The notes under the pieces: generated by a model
The model's database searches: none
What the model was told of the DNA's origin: nothing
What the model saw: the letters and a program-made list of their open reading frames with translations, nothing else
Part shown: piece after piece, positions 14,910 to 22,960 of the stretch
Layout: every line of letters starts with the position of its first letter
Numbering within the stretch: the stretch's first letter is position 1
Assembly (NCBI GenBank): GCA_946482335.1
Contig: CAMLRG010000082.1
Coordinates: 1 to 22,960, forward strand
Length of the DNA stretch: 22,960 nucleotides
Direction of reading: 5' to 3'
Origin: an uncultured Duganella sp.
GTDB lineage: Bacteria > Pseudomonadota > Gammaproteobacteria > Burkholderiales > Burkholderiaceae
Made by a program: the position numbers and the translations under genes

Positions 14910-15368
14910 ATGGTCACATTGAATATCAATGGGCGCGACGTACAAGTCGACGCCGATCCTTCCACGCCCATCCTCTGGGCGTTGCGGGACAACCTCAATA
15001 TGACCGGCACCAAATTTGGCTGCGGCATGGCCATGTGCGGCGCCTGCACGGTGCACCTGGAAGGGCAGGCGATCCGCTCCTGCGTGACGCCGATATCGGC
15101 GGCGGTGGGGCAGAAGATCACCACCATCGAGGCCATGTCGGCCGACAAGGTGGGCAAGGCGGTGCAGGATGCCTGGGTCAGGCATGACGTGCCGCAATGC
15201 GGCTACTGCCAGAGCGGGCAGGTGATGAGCGCAACGGCCCTGCTGCGCACCAACAAGGCGCCTACCGACGCCGATATCGACAATGCCATGTCGGGCAATA
15301 TCTGCCGCTGCGGCACCTATCAACGGATCCGCGCCGCCATCAAGGACGCCGCGAAATCCATCGCTTGA
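14910..15368 (+). CDS. [2Fe-2S] subunit of an isoquinoline-1-oxidoreductase-type molybdenum hydroxylase
   Basis: The 152-residue protein is the small electron-transfer subunit of the xanthine-oxidase family. The N-terminal plant-type ferredoxin domain binds one cluster through C38, C43, C46 and C58 (CGMAMCGAC then C). The C-terminal helical domain binds the second, Mo-proximal cluster through C97, C100, C132 and C134 (CGYCQSGQ and CRCGTY). The length fits IorA-like proteins. There is no signal peptide, so it must travel with its Tat-exported partner if the complex is periplasmic. The ribosome site AGGAG is 6 nt before the ATG. The large-subunit gene begins 11 bp downstream. Confidence 0.95.
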   Translation: MVTLNINGRDVQVDADPSTPILWALRDNLNMTGTKFGCGMAMCGACTVHLEGQAIRSCVTPISAAVGQKITTIEAMSADKVGKAVQDAWVRHDVPQCGYCQSGQVMSATALLRTNKAPTDADIDNAMSGNICRCGTYQRIRAAIKDAAKSIA

Positions 15369-15379
15369 GGGAGGCAGCC

Positions 15380-17584
15380 ATGCGCAAGGAATGGTTCATG
15401 GCAGCTCAAGCGGACGGCGCCGAGGCGGCAGGCATGTCGCGCCGTACCTTCCTCAAGGCCGGCGGCGGCCTGGTACTGGGCTTTTACGTGGCCGGCGGCG
15501 GCGGGCGCTTTGCGCGCGCCATCGCTGCCGACGCACCGCCCAAGCCGGTGTCGGCACCGAATGCCTTCCTGCGCATCGCGCCGGACAATACCGTCACCAT
15601 CCAGGTCAACCGCCTGGAATTCGGGCAGGGCGTGCATACCGCACTGCCGATGCTGATCGCCGAGGAACTGGACGCGGACTGGACGCAGGTGCGGTCGGCG
15701 CTGGCGCCGGCGGGCGATGCGTATAAGGACCCGGGCTTCGGCATCCAGATGACGGGCGGTTCGACCGCCGTCAAGCACTCGTGGCAGCAGTACCGCGAAA
15801 TCGGTGCGCGTGCGCGCGCCATGCTGGTGGCCGCGGCGGCCGAGCAGTGGAAAGTGCCGGCGGCGCAGATCCGTGCCTCGAAAGGCATGCTGTACGGCCC
15901 TTCCGGCCAGAGCGCGACCTTCGGCTCGCTGGCCGAGGCGGCGATGAAACAACCGGTGCCGAAAGAGGTCAGGCTGAAGGACCCGAAAGACTTCACCATC
16001 ATCGGCAAGCCGACGCCGCGCCTCGATGCGCTGGCCAAGTCGACCGGCACGCAGCAGTTTGGCATGGACTTCAAGCCCGAGGGCGCGAAAGTGGTCCTGG
16101 TGGCGCGGGCCCCGGTGTTCGGCGGCAAGGTGAAGAAGTTCGATGCGTCCAAAGCCAAAGCGATTCCTGGCGTGCTCGACGTGTTCAAGGTCGATACCGA
16201 CCGTGGCGGCAGCGGCCTGGCCGTTGTGGCCAACGGATATTGGCCGGCCAAGCAGGGCCGCGATGCGCTGGTGGTCGAGTGGGATACCGCCGGCCTGGAA
16301 AAAGTCAGCAGCAAGAAGCAGCTGGCCGAATACAGGACGCTGGCGAAAAAAGCAGGCATCCAGGTGAAGCAGGCCGATACCGCGGCCATCGCCAAGGCAC
16401 CGAAGAAAATCAGCGCAACCTACGAATTCCCTTACCTGGCGCATGCGCCGATGGAGCCGCTGAACTGTGTGGTGGACCTGAAGGGCGATTCCTGCACCAT
16501 CTGGGCCGGCAGCCAGTTCCAGACGCTGGACGTGGTGGCCGCGGCCAAGGCGGCCGGCCTGACGCCGGACAAGGTGACGCTGCACACGATGATGGCGGGG
16601 GGAGGCTTCGGCCGCCGCGCCGTGCCGACTTCGGACTATCTGGTGGAAGCGGTCAACGTGGCCAAAGCCTGGGGCAAGGGGCCGGTCAAGGTGATCTGGA
16701 GCCGAGAGGACGATATCAAGGGCGGCTACTACCGTCCCTCCCACGTGCACCAGGCCGATATCGGCATCGATGCCAAAGGCAATATCGTCGGCTGGAACCA
16801 TGTGATCGTGGGCCAGTCCATCCTGGCGGGCACGCCGTTCGAGCCGATGATGGTGAAGAATGGCGTGGATGCGACCATGGTGGAGGGCATGGGCGAACCG
16901 TATGCGGTGCCGATGAACCTGACCGTCCATAACGTGAAGGCCAACGTGCCGGTGCTGTGGTGGCGTTCCGTGGGTTCGACCCATACCGCGTTCGTGATGG
17001 AGACGCTGATCGACGAGGCGGCACACGCTGCGAAGATGGATACGGTGGAGTACCGCCGCAAGCTGATCGATCCGAAGCACGTGCGCCAGCTGGCGGCGCT
17101 CGACCTGGCGGTTGAGAAGTCCGGTTACGGCAAGACCAAGCTGCCGAAGGGGCAGGCCTGGGGCGTTGCCTTGCACGAGTCGTTCGAGACTTCCGTGGCC
17201 TACGTGGTGGTGGCGTCGATGAAGAATGGACGACCCAAGCTGCACAAGGTGACGGCGGGCGTGCATTGCAACTTCCCGGTCAATCCCATGACGATCGAAG
17301 CCCAGGTGCAGGGGGCGGCGCTGATGGGGCTGGGCACGACCTTGCCAGGCGCGGCGATCACGCTGAAAGATGGCGTGGTGGAGCAGTCGAACTTCAGCGA
17401 TTACACCGTGGCGCGCATGCCCGACATGCCGGTGGTGGAAGTCTTCACCGTGGTCTCGACCGACAATCCGACCGGCATGGGCGAGCCGGGCTTGCCGCCA
17501 TTGGCGCCGGCGCTTGCCAACGCCATGTTCCGGCTGAACGGCAAGCGCGTGCGCAAGCTGCCGTTCGACCTGGCCAAGGCGTAA
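15380..17584 (+). CDS. Molybdopterin-binding subunit of an isoquinoline-1-oxidoreductase/aldehyde-oxidase-type enzyme, Tat-exported
   Basis: The 734-residue catalytic subunit starts at the ATG at 15380, preceded by GGGAGG. Residues 19-51 hold a twin-arginine signal (SRRTFLKAGGG, then a hydrophobic stretch), so it should fold with cofactor in the cytoplasm and cross by Tat. The body is the IorB-like form of the xanthine-oxidase family. The cofactor-contact loop AGGGFGRR is at about 406-413, and the catalytic Glu is E702 in MGEPGLPPLAPA near the C-terminus. It hydroxylates an aldehyde or N-heterocycle using water; the substrate is unknown. No FAD subunit or cytochrome partner gene is adjacent, so the electron acceptor is unclear. 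The MocA-like gene 15 bp downstream fits a need for cytidylylated molybdopterin. Confidence 0.94.
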   Translation: MRKEWFMAAQADGAEAAGMSRRTFLKAGGGLVLGFYVAGGGGRFARAIAADAPPKPVSAPNAFLRIAPDNTVTIQVNRLEFGQGVHTALPMLIAEELDADWTQVRSALAPAGDAYKDPGFGIQMTGGSTAVKHSWQQYREIGARARAMLVAAAAEQWKVPAAQIRASKGMLYGPSGQSATFGSLAEAAMKQPVPKEVRLKDPKDFTIIGKPTPRLDALAKSTGTQQFGMDFKPEGAKVVLVARAPVFGGKVKKFDASKAKAIPGVLDVFKVDTDRGGSGLAVVANGYWPAKQGRDALVVEWDTAGLEKVSSKKQLAEYRTLAKKAGIQVKQADTAAIAKAPKKISATYEFPYLAHAPMEPLNCVVDLKGDSCTIWAGSQFQTLDVVAAAKAAGLTPDKVTLHTMMAGGGFGRRAVPTSDYLVEAVNVAKAWGKGPVKVIWSREDDIKGGYYRPSHVHQADIGIDAKGNIVGWNHVIVGQSILAGTPFEPMMVKNGVDATMVEGMGEPYAVPMNLTVHNVKANVPVLWWRSVGSTHTAFVMETLIDEAAHAAKMDTVEYRRKLIDPKHVRQLAALDLAVEKSGYGKTKLPKGQAWGVALHESFETSVAYVVVASMKNGRPKLHKVTAGVHCNFPVNPMTIEAQVQGAALMGLGTTLPGAAITLKDGVVEQSNFSDYTVARMPDMPVVEVFTVVSTDNPTGMGEPGLPPLAPALANAMFRLNGKRVRKLPFDLAKA

Positions 17585-17599
17585 GGCAAGGCGCCGCGC

Positions 17600-18274
17600 G
17601 TGTCCACCCCCGCCGTCACCCGCGCCGCCCCCGCCGCCGCCCCTGATTCGGTGGTTGGCCGCGAGGCTGCCGTCGCGGGCGCCGGAGTGGCCGGCATCCT
17701 GTTGGCGGCCGGCCGTGGCAGCCGCTTCGATCCGGCGGGGATGCGCAACAAATTGCTGCAGGTGATGCCGGGCAGCGCGGGCGAGCCGGTGGCAGCGGCC
17801 AGCGCCCGCGCCCTGCTGGCCGCCGTTCCGCGCGTGATAGCGGTGGTGCGCCCGGAAGACGCGGCCACTGCCGGACTGTTGCGCGGCCTTGGCTGCGAGG
17901 TCATTGCCTGCGCCGATGCCGGCAGCGGCATGGCCGCGTCGCTGGTGTGCGGCGTGCGGCACGCGCAGGATGCGCAAGGCTGGCTGATCGCGCTGGCCGA
18001 CATGCCTTATGTGCAGTCCGCGACGATGGCGGCACTTGTGGCCGCGGTCGGGCAAGGCGCGGCCAAGCAGGCCGCTGGCGACATCGCCGCACCGGTACAC
18101 GCTGGCCGGCGCGGCAACCCGGTCGCCTTCGGCCGCACCCATTTGCCGGCCCTGTTGGCGCTGCAAGGCGACCAGGGTGCCCGCAGCATCCTGAAGAACA
18201 ACCCGGTCAACGAACTCGCGGTGGACGATCCCGGCATCCTGCAGGACATCGATACCCCGTCCGACATCAAATGA
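17600..18274 (+). CDS. MocA-like molybdenum cofactor cytidylyltransferase (MobA-like NTP transferase)
   Basis: The 224-residue product has the nucleotidyltransferase signature LAAGRGSRF at residues 35-43, a Lys for the triphosphate (K51 in RNKLLQ), the metal-binding D134 in ALADMPY, and the family C-terminus DIDTPSD. MobA-like enzymes attach GMP or CMP to molybdopterin. The place next to a xanthine-oxidase-type hydroxylase, which uses the cytosine dinucleotide form, favours CTP and a MocA role; this is inference from context. The GTG at 17600 gives about 30 Ala/Pro-rich residues before the fold, and a later GTG (17687, GVAGILL) could be the true start. Its stop overlaps the next gene's start as ATGA. 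The base composition is very GC-rich at the start. Confidence 0.88.
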   Translation: MSTPAVTRAAPAAAPDSVVGREAAVAGAGVAGILLAAGRGSRFDPAGMRNKLLQVMPGSAGEPVAAASARALLAAVPRVIAVVRPEDAATAGLLRGLGCEVIACADAGSGMAASLVCGVRHAQDAQGWLIALADMPYVQSATMAALVAAVGQGAAKQAAGDIAAPVHAGRRGNPVAFGRTHLPALLALQGDQGARSILKNNPVNELAVDDPGILQDIDTPSDIK

Positions 18275-20058
18275 AAAACAGGAAAATCAGCTACACCATC
18301 GCCGCCAAGGACCTGGCGGCCCATATGTTCCAGGTCAGCATGACCATCGAGGCACCGGCGCCGGAAGGCCAGGTGCTGGCGCTGCCGGCCTGGATCCCCG
18401 GCAGCTACATGATCCGCGAATTCTCGCGCAATATCGTGCAGATCCGCGCCGAGGCGGGCGGCCTGCCGGTCGAACTGGCAAAGCTCGACAAGCATTCCTG
18501 GCAAGCCGCCCCATGCAAGGGCAAGCTCACCGTGCATTACGAAGTGTATGCATGGGACCTGTCGGTGCGCGCCGCCCACCTCGACCAGACCCACGGCTTC
18601 TTCAACGGCACCAGCGTCTTCCTGCGCGCCCTCGGCCAGGAAGACGTGCCGCACGTGGTCGACATCCAGCGCCCGGCGCACGAAGCCGCGGCCAAATGGC
18701 GCGTCGCCACCGCACTGAAAGAATTGAAGGCCAGGCGCTACGGTTTCGGCACTTACGTCGCCGAGGATTACGATGAGCTGATCGATAGCCCGGTCGAGAT
18801 GGGGGCGTTCGAGATGGCCAGCTTCAAGGCCTTGGGCGTACAGCACGACGTGGTGTTCACCGGCCGCGTGCCCAACCTCGACATCGCCCGCATTTGCGCC
18901 GACCTGAAGCGGATTTGCGAAACGCAGATCGCCTTCTTCGAGCCGCGCACGAAAAAGGCCCCGATGGAGCGCTACGTTTTCATGACCATGGTGGTGGGCG
19001 ACGGCTACGGCGGACTGGAACACCGCGCCTCCACAGCCCTGATCTGCTCCCGCGCCGATTTGCCGACCACTGCCCAGAAGGGCAAGGAGCCGAGCGAAGG
19101 CTATATGAAATTCCTCGGCCTGTGCAGCCACGAATATTTCCATACCTGGAACGTCAAGCGCATCAAGCCGTCGGTATTTGCCCCATACGACTACCAGGTC
19201 GAGAATTACACCCCGCTGCTTTGGCTGTTCGAAGGCTTCACCAGCTATTACGACGACCTGATGCTGGTACGCGCCGGCTTGCTGTCCGAAGAAGGCTACT
19301 TCAAGATGCTGGGCAAGACCATCGGCGGCGTACTGCGCGGCAGCGGCCGCACCAAGCAAAGCGTGGCCGATTCCAGCTTCGACGCCTGGGGCAAATACTA
19401 CCGCCAGGATGAGAACTCGCCGAACGCCATCGTCAGCTATTACGCCAAGGGCTCTCTGATCGGCCTCGGGCTGGACCTGACCATCCGCGCCAAGACCAGC
19501 GGCAAGCGCTCGCTGGACGACATCATGCGCGCCTTGTGGCAGCGCTATGGCCGCGATTTCTACAACGGCAAGCCGCGCGGCGTGACGCCGGAGGAAGTGG
19601 AGGCGCTGTTCGACAGCGTGGCCGGCTTCAGGCTGAAGCCCTTCTTCGACAAATACATCCGCGGCACCGACGACGTGCCGCTGGCCAAGCTGCTGCCGCA
19701 ATTTGGCGTCGGCTACAAGGACGAGCGCAAGTCCTCCAAGCCAAGCATGGACGTCAACATCGGCCGCGATGGCGCCGACTGCAAGCTGAGCGCCGTGCAC
19801 GATGGCGGCGCGGCGCAACAGGCCGGCCTGTCGGCCAACGACCTGCTGGTGGCAATCGATGGCCTGCGCGTCAGCGGCAACCCGGCCAATGTCGACAGCC
19901 TGCTGGCACGCTACAAGGTAGGCGACACCGTGCAGGTGCACGCCTTCCGCCGCGACGAATTGATGGCCTTCGACGTCACCCTGCAGGGTGACCGCGTGCC
20001 CGGCGTGACGGTCGCGGTGGAACAGCAAAAGACCAGCCTGCGCCGTCCGACCGCCTGA
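18271..20058 (+). CDS. M61-family zinc metallopeptidase (glycyl aminopeptidase-like) with C-terminal PDZ domain
   Basis: The 595-residue product contains an N-terminal beta domain (residues 1 to about 170), the thermolysin-like core with GGLEH, zinc motif HEYFH (H287, E288, H291) and third ligand E321 in LWLFEGFTSYY, and a PDZ domain at about 505-590 (GGAAQQAGLSANDLLVAIDG). This order is standard for the M61 family, whose characterised members remove N-terminal glycine or alanine. No signal peptide is visible, so it may be cytoplasmic. The ATG overlaps the stop of the MocA-like gene by four bases, implying translational coupling. A functional tie to the molybdenum enzyme is not evident from the sequence. 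The start was placed at this ATG, ignoring an upstream out-of-family extension. Confidence 0.94.
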   Translation: MKNRKISYTIAAKDLAAHMFQVSMTIEAPAPEGQVLALPAWIPGSYMIREFSRNIVQIRAEAGGLPVELAKLDKHSWQAAPCKGKLTVHYEVYAWDLSVRAAHLDQTHGFFNGTSVFLRALGQEDVPHVVDIQRPAHEAAAKWRVATALKELKARRYGFGTYVAEDYDELIDSPVEMGAFEMASFKALGVQHDVVFTGRVPNLDIARICADLKRICETQIAFFEPRTKKAPMERYVFMTMVVGDGYGGLEHRASTALICSRADLPTTAQKGKEPSEGYMKFLGLCSHEYFHTWNVKRIKPSVFAPYDYQVENYTPLLWLFEGFTSYYDDLMLVRAGLLSEEGYFKMLGKTIGGVLRGSGRTKQSVADSSFDAWGKYYRQDENSPNAIVSYYAKGSLIGLGLDLTIRAKTSGKRSLDDIMRALWQRYGRDFYNGKPRGVTPEEVEALFDSVAGFRLKPFFDKYIRGTDDVPLAKLLPQFGVGYKDERKSSKPSMDVNIGRDGADCKLSAVHDGGAAQQAGLSANDLLVAIDGLRVSGNPANVDSLLARYKVGDTVQVHAFRRDELMAFDVTLQGDRVPGVTVAVEQQKTSLRRPTA

Positions 20059-20064
20059 TCCGCC

Positions 20065-21234
20065 GTGCTGTTCGCGCTGGATCCGTTCACCATCCTGTTC
20101 ACCACCACGCTCACCTGCGCGGTGCTGGCGGTGGCCATGTATTCCGTACACCTGAGCTTCCGGCGCGAGGTGGCCGGCGTGGGCCACTGGGCCTGCGGCC
20201 TGTTGGCCATGGTCGGTGCCGGCACCTTGTTCGTGCTGCGCGGCCTGCTGCCCGACGAAATCGCGCTGCCGGGCGCCAACGCTTGCCTGACATGGGGTAT
20301 CGGCCTGTCGATGGTCGGCACGCGCCGCTTTTATGGCGAGCCGCCTGGCTGGGCCATCTTCCACGCCGCGTGGGTGCTGGAGCTAGCAGCCATCCTTTGG
20401 TGGCTGCTGGTGGAGCCGAACTTCCCGCACCGCGCAGCAGCGTTCAGCTTGATCGTCAGCGTGTTCTATATCGACCAGCTGCGCCTCGTGTGGCGCCACC
20501 GCACGCGCCATTTCACCAGCTGGTTCTTCGGCTTGCTGCTGGCCGCGCAAGCGGTCAATACGCTATCGCGCGGCGTGGCCGCATTGTTCCTCGACCCGGA
20601 CGCGGCCAACCTGCTGCGCACCAGCGCGCTGGCCAACGTGTATCTGGCGCTGGCCAATTTCATGGCCCTGCTGCTGACGGTGGCCTTCCTGATGCTGGCG
20701 ACGCGCAAGCTGCAGAAAATCCTGGAGCAGCGCTCCACCCACGACCCATTGACTGGCGTGTTGAACCGCCGCGGCTTCCTGCAATGCTTCAACCGCGTGC
20801 GGGCGAGACAACTGCGCAGCGATGCGCCGTTATCCCTGATGGCGATCGATCTCGATCACTTCAAGTCCATCAATGACCAGCATGGTCACGCCCAGGGCGA
20901 CAAGGTGCTGGTGCACGTGGCGGCGGTCATCATGCGCACTGCCCGCCAGTCCGACGTGGTGGCACGTTTTGGCGGCGAAGAATTCGTGGTGCTCTTGCCG
21001 GAGGCGCCATTGCCCCATGCGCAGCAGTTGGCGCAGCGTATCCAGACGTCGCTGCACGACAGTCCGCTGCCGGAGCTGCCCGCCTGCACGGTCAGCATCG
21101 GCATCGCCAGCCAGCAAGTGCGTGGCGAGACGCTCGACAGCCTGCTGTCGCGGGCCGACGATGCCATGTACCGTGCCAAGGCGAATGGCCGCAACCGAGC
21201 CGAAGTCGCGGCGCCATCGTCGCTGGCCGCCTGA
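20065..21234 (+). CDS. Membrane-bound GGDEF diguanylate cyclase
   Basis: The 389-residue protein has about six hydrophobic helices in residues 1 to about 215, a short linker, and a GGDEF domain at about 225-380. The active site GGEEF is at residues 303-307, and the inhibitory I-site RQSD lies five residues before it, so it should make cyclic-di-GMP from GTP with product feedback. The Asp of IDLDHFKSIND provides the metal site. The N-terminal membrane region is a sensor of unknown type. It starts with GTG 6 bp after the M61 stop and has no clear ribosome site, suggesting coupling to the upstream gene. It is the last member of the tight run; 63 bp separate it from the next gene. Confidence 0.92.
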   Translation: MLFALDPFTILFTTTLTCAVLAVAMYSVHLSFRREVAGVGHWACGLLAMVGAGTLFVLRGLLPDEIALPGANACLTWGIGLSMVGTRRFYGEPPGWAIFHAAWVLELAAILWWLLVEPNFPHRAAAFSLIVSVFYIDQLRLVWRHRTRHFTSWFFGLLLAAQAVNTLSRGVAALFLDPDAANLLRTSALANVYLALANFMALLLTVAFLMLATRKLQKILEQRSTHDPLTGVLNRRGFLQCFNRVRARQLRSDAPLSLMAIDLDHFKSINDQHGHAQGDKVLVHVAAVIMRTARQSDVVARFGGEEFVVLLPEAPLPHAQQLAQRIQTSLHDSPLPELPACTVSIGIASQQVRGETLDSLLSRADDAMYRAKANGRNRAEVAAPSSLAA

Positions 21235-21297
21235 AAGTGTTGTAAATTGGCAATGCAAATTTAGCTACTTGCATCGGCTTACAATTAGAATCGGGCG

Positions 21298-22899
21298 ATG
21301 ACCTATCAGCTGCAACTGGCCTCAGTGCCCGCTCCCGACGCCGATCTCGACGTCTTCGCCTTCATGAACAAGCTGCGCCAGGAGGCTGGCGAAGCGCCGC
21401 CTTCGGCCGTGCTGAAGCGCTTTCACGACGCTTTGGCTGAACTGTTCCCGGATACGCCCTGGTCGGAAGGCCATTACGCCGGCAACGCCGGGCGCCTGAC
21501 ACTGGTACGCCGCCGCCAGGAAGTCGTGCCGCACGTGCTCTACCTGGCAGGCGAACTGGGCTTGACCGTGGTGGACAACCAGTCCGGCGAAGTGCACCGT
21601 CCGCCTACCTACCAGGTGGTGCTGGAAGGACCGGCGGAAGGCGTGGAACCCGGTGACGCTGCCACGCGCCTGGCGGCATTGATGCGAAAACCGGGGACCG
21701 AAATGCTGGCGCTGTTGTCGGGCGGACGCCGGACCGTCGTCAAGAAAGGCGTGCCGCGTTTCCAGGCCAACCAATATGCTGCCGCGCTGCGCGAGCGCGC
21801 CGGGTGCCGGGTGACGCTGGCGCCCGAGCCGGGACCCGTGGCCCGCGCCGCCCCGCCGCCGCCAGCGCGTCCGGCCCCGCCAGTCCGGCAGGCACCGCCC
21901 GTCCCGCCCGGGCCCGGGATTGCCTTGGCGCCGACAGCATCCGCACCACCGGCATCGCCGTCGCAGTCACCGTACGGGATGCCGGCCAGCGCCAGGGAAG
22001 CAGCGGCCGCGCGCGCCATGGCGGACGATCAGCCGGACGTCGATGGAACGGGACGCGACCGGCAGCTGTACGAGCTGGCGGAGGGCTTCCGCCTGATGTG
22101 CATAGCGATCGGATTCCGCTTCCTGTTCCGCCGCGTGTTCGACATGCTGGCGCCGGTGCCGCTGCTGTTTGTCTGGGTGCTGCTGGCAGCGATGGGAACC
22201 TGGGGCACCTATCGCCTGCTGAAAGGCCTGGGCTATGGCACCGCACTGAAGACAGTGCTGTTGCTTTGTTTCGTGGCCCCGGCCGCGCTCTCGCTGCTGC
22301 AGGGCGCCAGCACCACCATCCCGCTGGCGATCGAACTGGGCGTCGCCCTCGCCAGCCTGGCGATGGTCATCATCCTGGGCGTAATTGCCACGCGCCGGAT
22401 GAAGCGCGCGGGGTTGAAAGTGGGATTCTTCGGTGCCTCGAAGCCGGATGTGCGGCGCCTGGGTGGGCTGCAGGAGGACGAGCGGCTGGCATCGACGACA
22501 GCCGGCTGGATCGTCTTTGCTCTGCTTGCCCTGGCATTCTTCGCCAGCTCAGCGCAGGACGAAGGCACGGCGCGCCGGCCGGCGGTCAGTGCCGCGGAAC
22601 TGCCTTGCGAACTGGTCGGGTTATGGGAATTCAAGAAGCGCGGTGTGGACTACCTGATCGTACTGGCCGACGACGGCAGTTATTCCGGCGATCGTATGGA
22701 AGGAAGCTGGCGCTACGCCGACGGCAAGATCCACTGGGTCGAAGAAAGCATAACGCCGCACCAGAAGGAGAGCAACCGGGTCGAGCTGCGCCCCGATGGC
22801 GGTTCCTTCACCGTGACCGAACGGAATGGCAGCGTGACCGAATACACCCGCAGGGAGCACATCGCATCGCAGCGCTGCAAGGCCCCGTCAGTCGAATAG
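21298..22899 (+). CDS. Unrecognised multi-domain membrane protein
   Basis: I do not recognise this 533-residue protein. Residues 1 to about 175 form a soluble alpha/beta region (HDALAELFPDTPWSEG early on, then VLYLAGELGLTVVDNQ). Residues 180-230 are a Pro/Ala-rich linker. About four transmembrane helices follow at roughly 285-308, 315-335, 341-364 and 403-420. The last part (about 437-525) is beta-rich with lipocalin-like strands (LVGLWEF, DDGSYSGD, GSWRYADGKIHW). The two ends differ so much that a fusion of separate modules is likely. Frame use and codon bias support a real gene. The ATG has only a GGG-type ribosome site, and TACAAT at 21280-21285 could be its -10 box. Its last 12 bases overlap the end of trpC. 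Confidence 0.85.
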   Translation: MTYQLQLASVPAPDADLDVFAFMNKLRQEAGEAPPSAVLKRFHDALAELFPDTPWSEGHYAGNAGRLTLVRRRQEVVPHVLYLAGELGLTVVDNQSGEVHRPPTYQVVLEGPAEGVEPGDAATRLAALMRKPGTEMLALLSGGRRTVVKKGVPRFQANQYAAALRERAGCRVTLAPEPGPVARAAPPPPARPAPPVRQAPPVPPGPGIALAPTASAPPASPSQSPYGMPASAREAAAARAMADDQPDVDGTGRDRQLYELAEGFRLMCIAIGFRFLFRRVFDMLAPVPLLFVWVLLAAMGTWGTYRLLKGLGYGTALKTVLLLCFVAPAALSLLQGASTTIPLAIELGVALASLAMVIILGVIATRRMKRAGLKVGFFGASKPDVRRLGGLQEDERLASTTAGWIVFALLALAFFASSAQDEGTARRPAVSAAELPCELVGLWEFKKRGVDYLIVLADDGSYSGDRMEGSWRYADGKIHWVEESITPHQKESNRVELRPDGGSFTVTERNGSVTEYTRREHIASQRCKAPSVE

Positions 22900-22960
22900 C
22901 TTGCGCAGTTCGGCGCCCGGGTCGGGCGCGCGCATGAAGGCTTCGCCGACCAGGAAGGCG
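22888..22960 (-). CDS. trpC: Indole-3-glycerol-phosphate synthase, C-terminal fragment
   Basis: Only the last 23 codons and the TGA (22888-22890) are present; the gene enters from the right edge on the minus strand. The translation AFLVGEAFMRAPDPGAEL, then RKLFD, is the conserved C-terminal end of the TrpC TIM barrel, which closes on the phosphate-binding GE motif and a D-P-G-x-x-L helix. TrpC makes indole-3-glycerol phosphate in tryptophan synthesis. Its end overlaps the convergent upstream gene by 12 bp. Confidence 0.85.
   Translation of the reverse strand, partial: AFLVGEAFMRAPDPGAELRKLFD

Noticed and set aside
15320..18166. A 948-codon open frame on the minus strand opposite the molybdenum hydroxylase genes
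   Set aside because: It is the GC-rich antisense frame of well-supported genes; its translation is His/Arg/Gly-rich with no domain.
18007..20364. A 785-codon minus-strand open frame opposite the M61 and GGDEF genes
   Set aside because: It mirrors two genes with intact catalytic motifs; low-complexity translation and no ribosome site.
21247..21285. TTGGCA and TACAAT as a sigma-70 promoter for the 533-residue protein
   Set aside because: The spacing is 27 bp, far from the usual 16-18; only the -10-like box is kept as a remark.

Overview
The window looks like chromosomal DNA from a GC-rich betaproteobacterium, most likely an Oxalobacteraceae member such as Massilia, Duganella or Janthinobacterium. 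This is an inference from gene content: a PEP-CTERM exported protein, a CrgA-type LysR regulator, a UbiH-like/DsbC gene pair, an isoquinoline-oxidoreductase-type molybdenum hydroxylase and a tRNA-Phe. No rRNA, phage structural gene, transposase, integrase or CRISPR array is visible.

Left third (1-6687): the signal-peptide end of a probable subtilisin-type protease runs off the left edge. Next comes a minus-strand pair, an exported (periplasmic) haem catalase followed without any gap by a NarL/FixJ-type response regulator. The upstream region of the pair carries a good match to an OxyR operator. Divergent from it is a short-chain dehydrogenase followed by a CrgA-like LysR regulator, and then a convergent methyl-accepting chemotaxis protein.

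Middle (6688-12960): a small exported NTF2-like protein diverges from a two-unit periplasmic M16 metallopeptidase, which ends in a hairpin. A PEP-CTERM protein follows, with a convincing sigma-54 (-24/-12) promoter and an upstream dyad where an enhancer-binding protein could sit. Then comes a segment of about 1.6 kb bounded by two 72-bp direct repeats. Each repeat is a tRNA 3' end plus a terminator hairpin, and only the right copy belongs to an intact tRNA-Phe(GAA). The segment holds a broken NmrA-like NAD(P)-binding gene and a seven-helix membrane protein.

Right part (12961-22960): seven genes run on the plus strand with gaps of at most 15 bp or a 4-bp overlap, so they are probably one operon. 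They encode a UbiH/Coq6-type flavin hydroxylase, DsbC, a [2Fe-2S] subunit, a Tat-exported molybdopterin subunit, a MocA-like nucleotidyltransferase, an M61 peptidase with a PDZ domain, and a membrane GGDEF diguanylate cyclase. The MocA-like enzyme plausibly makes the cytidylylated cofactor for the hydroxylase. A multi-domain membrane protein that I do not recognise follows; its 3' end overlaps the convergent end of trpC at the right edge.

The parts most worth a second look are the OxyR-type site over a catalase/response-regulator operon, the sigma-54 PEP-CTERM promoter, the tRNA-Phe-flanked segment, the odd translation start at the head of the seven-gene run, and the unrecognised 533-residue membrane protein. 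I found no clearly new defence or mobile system.
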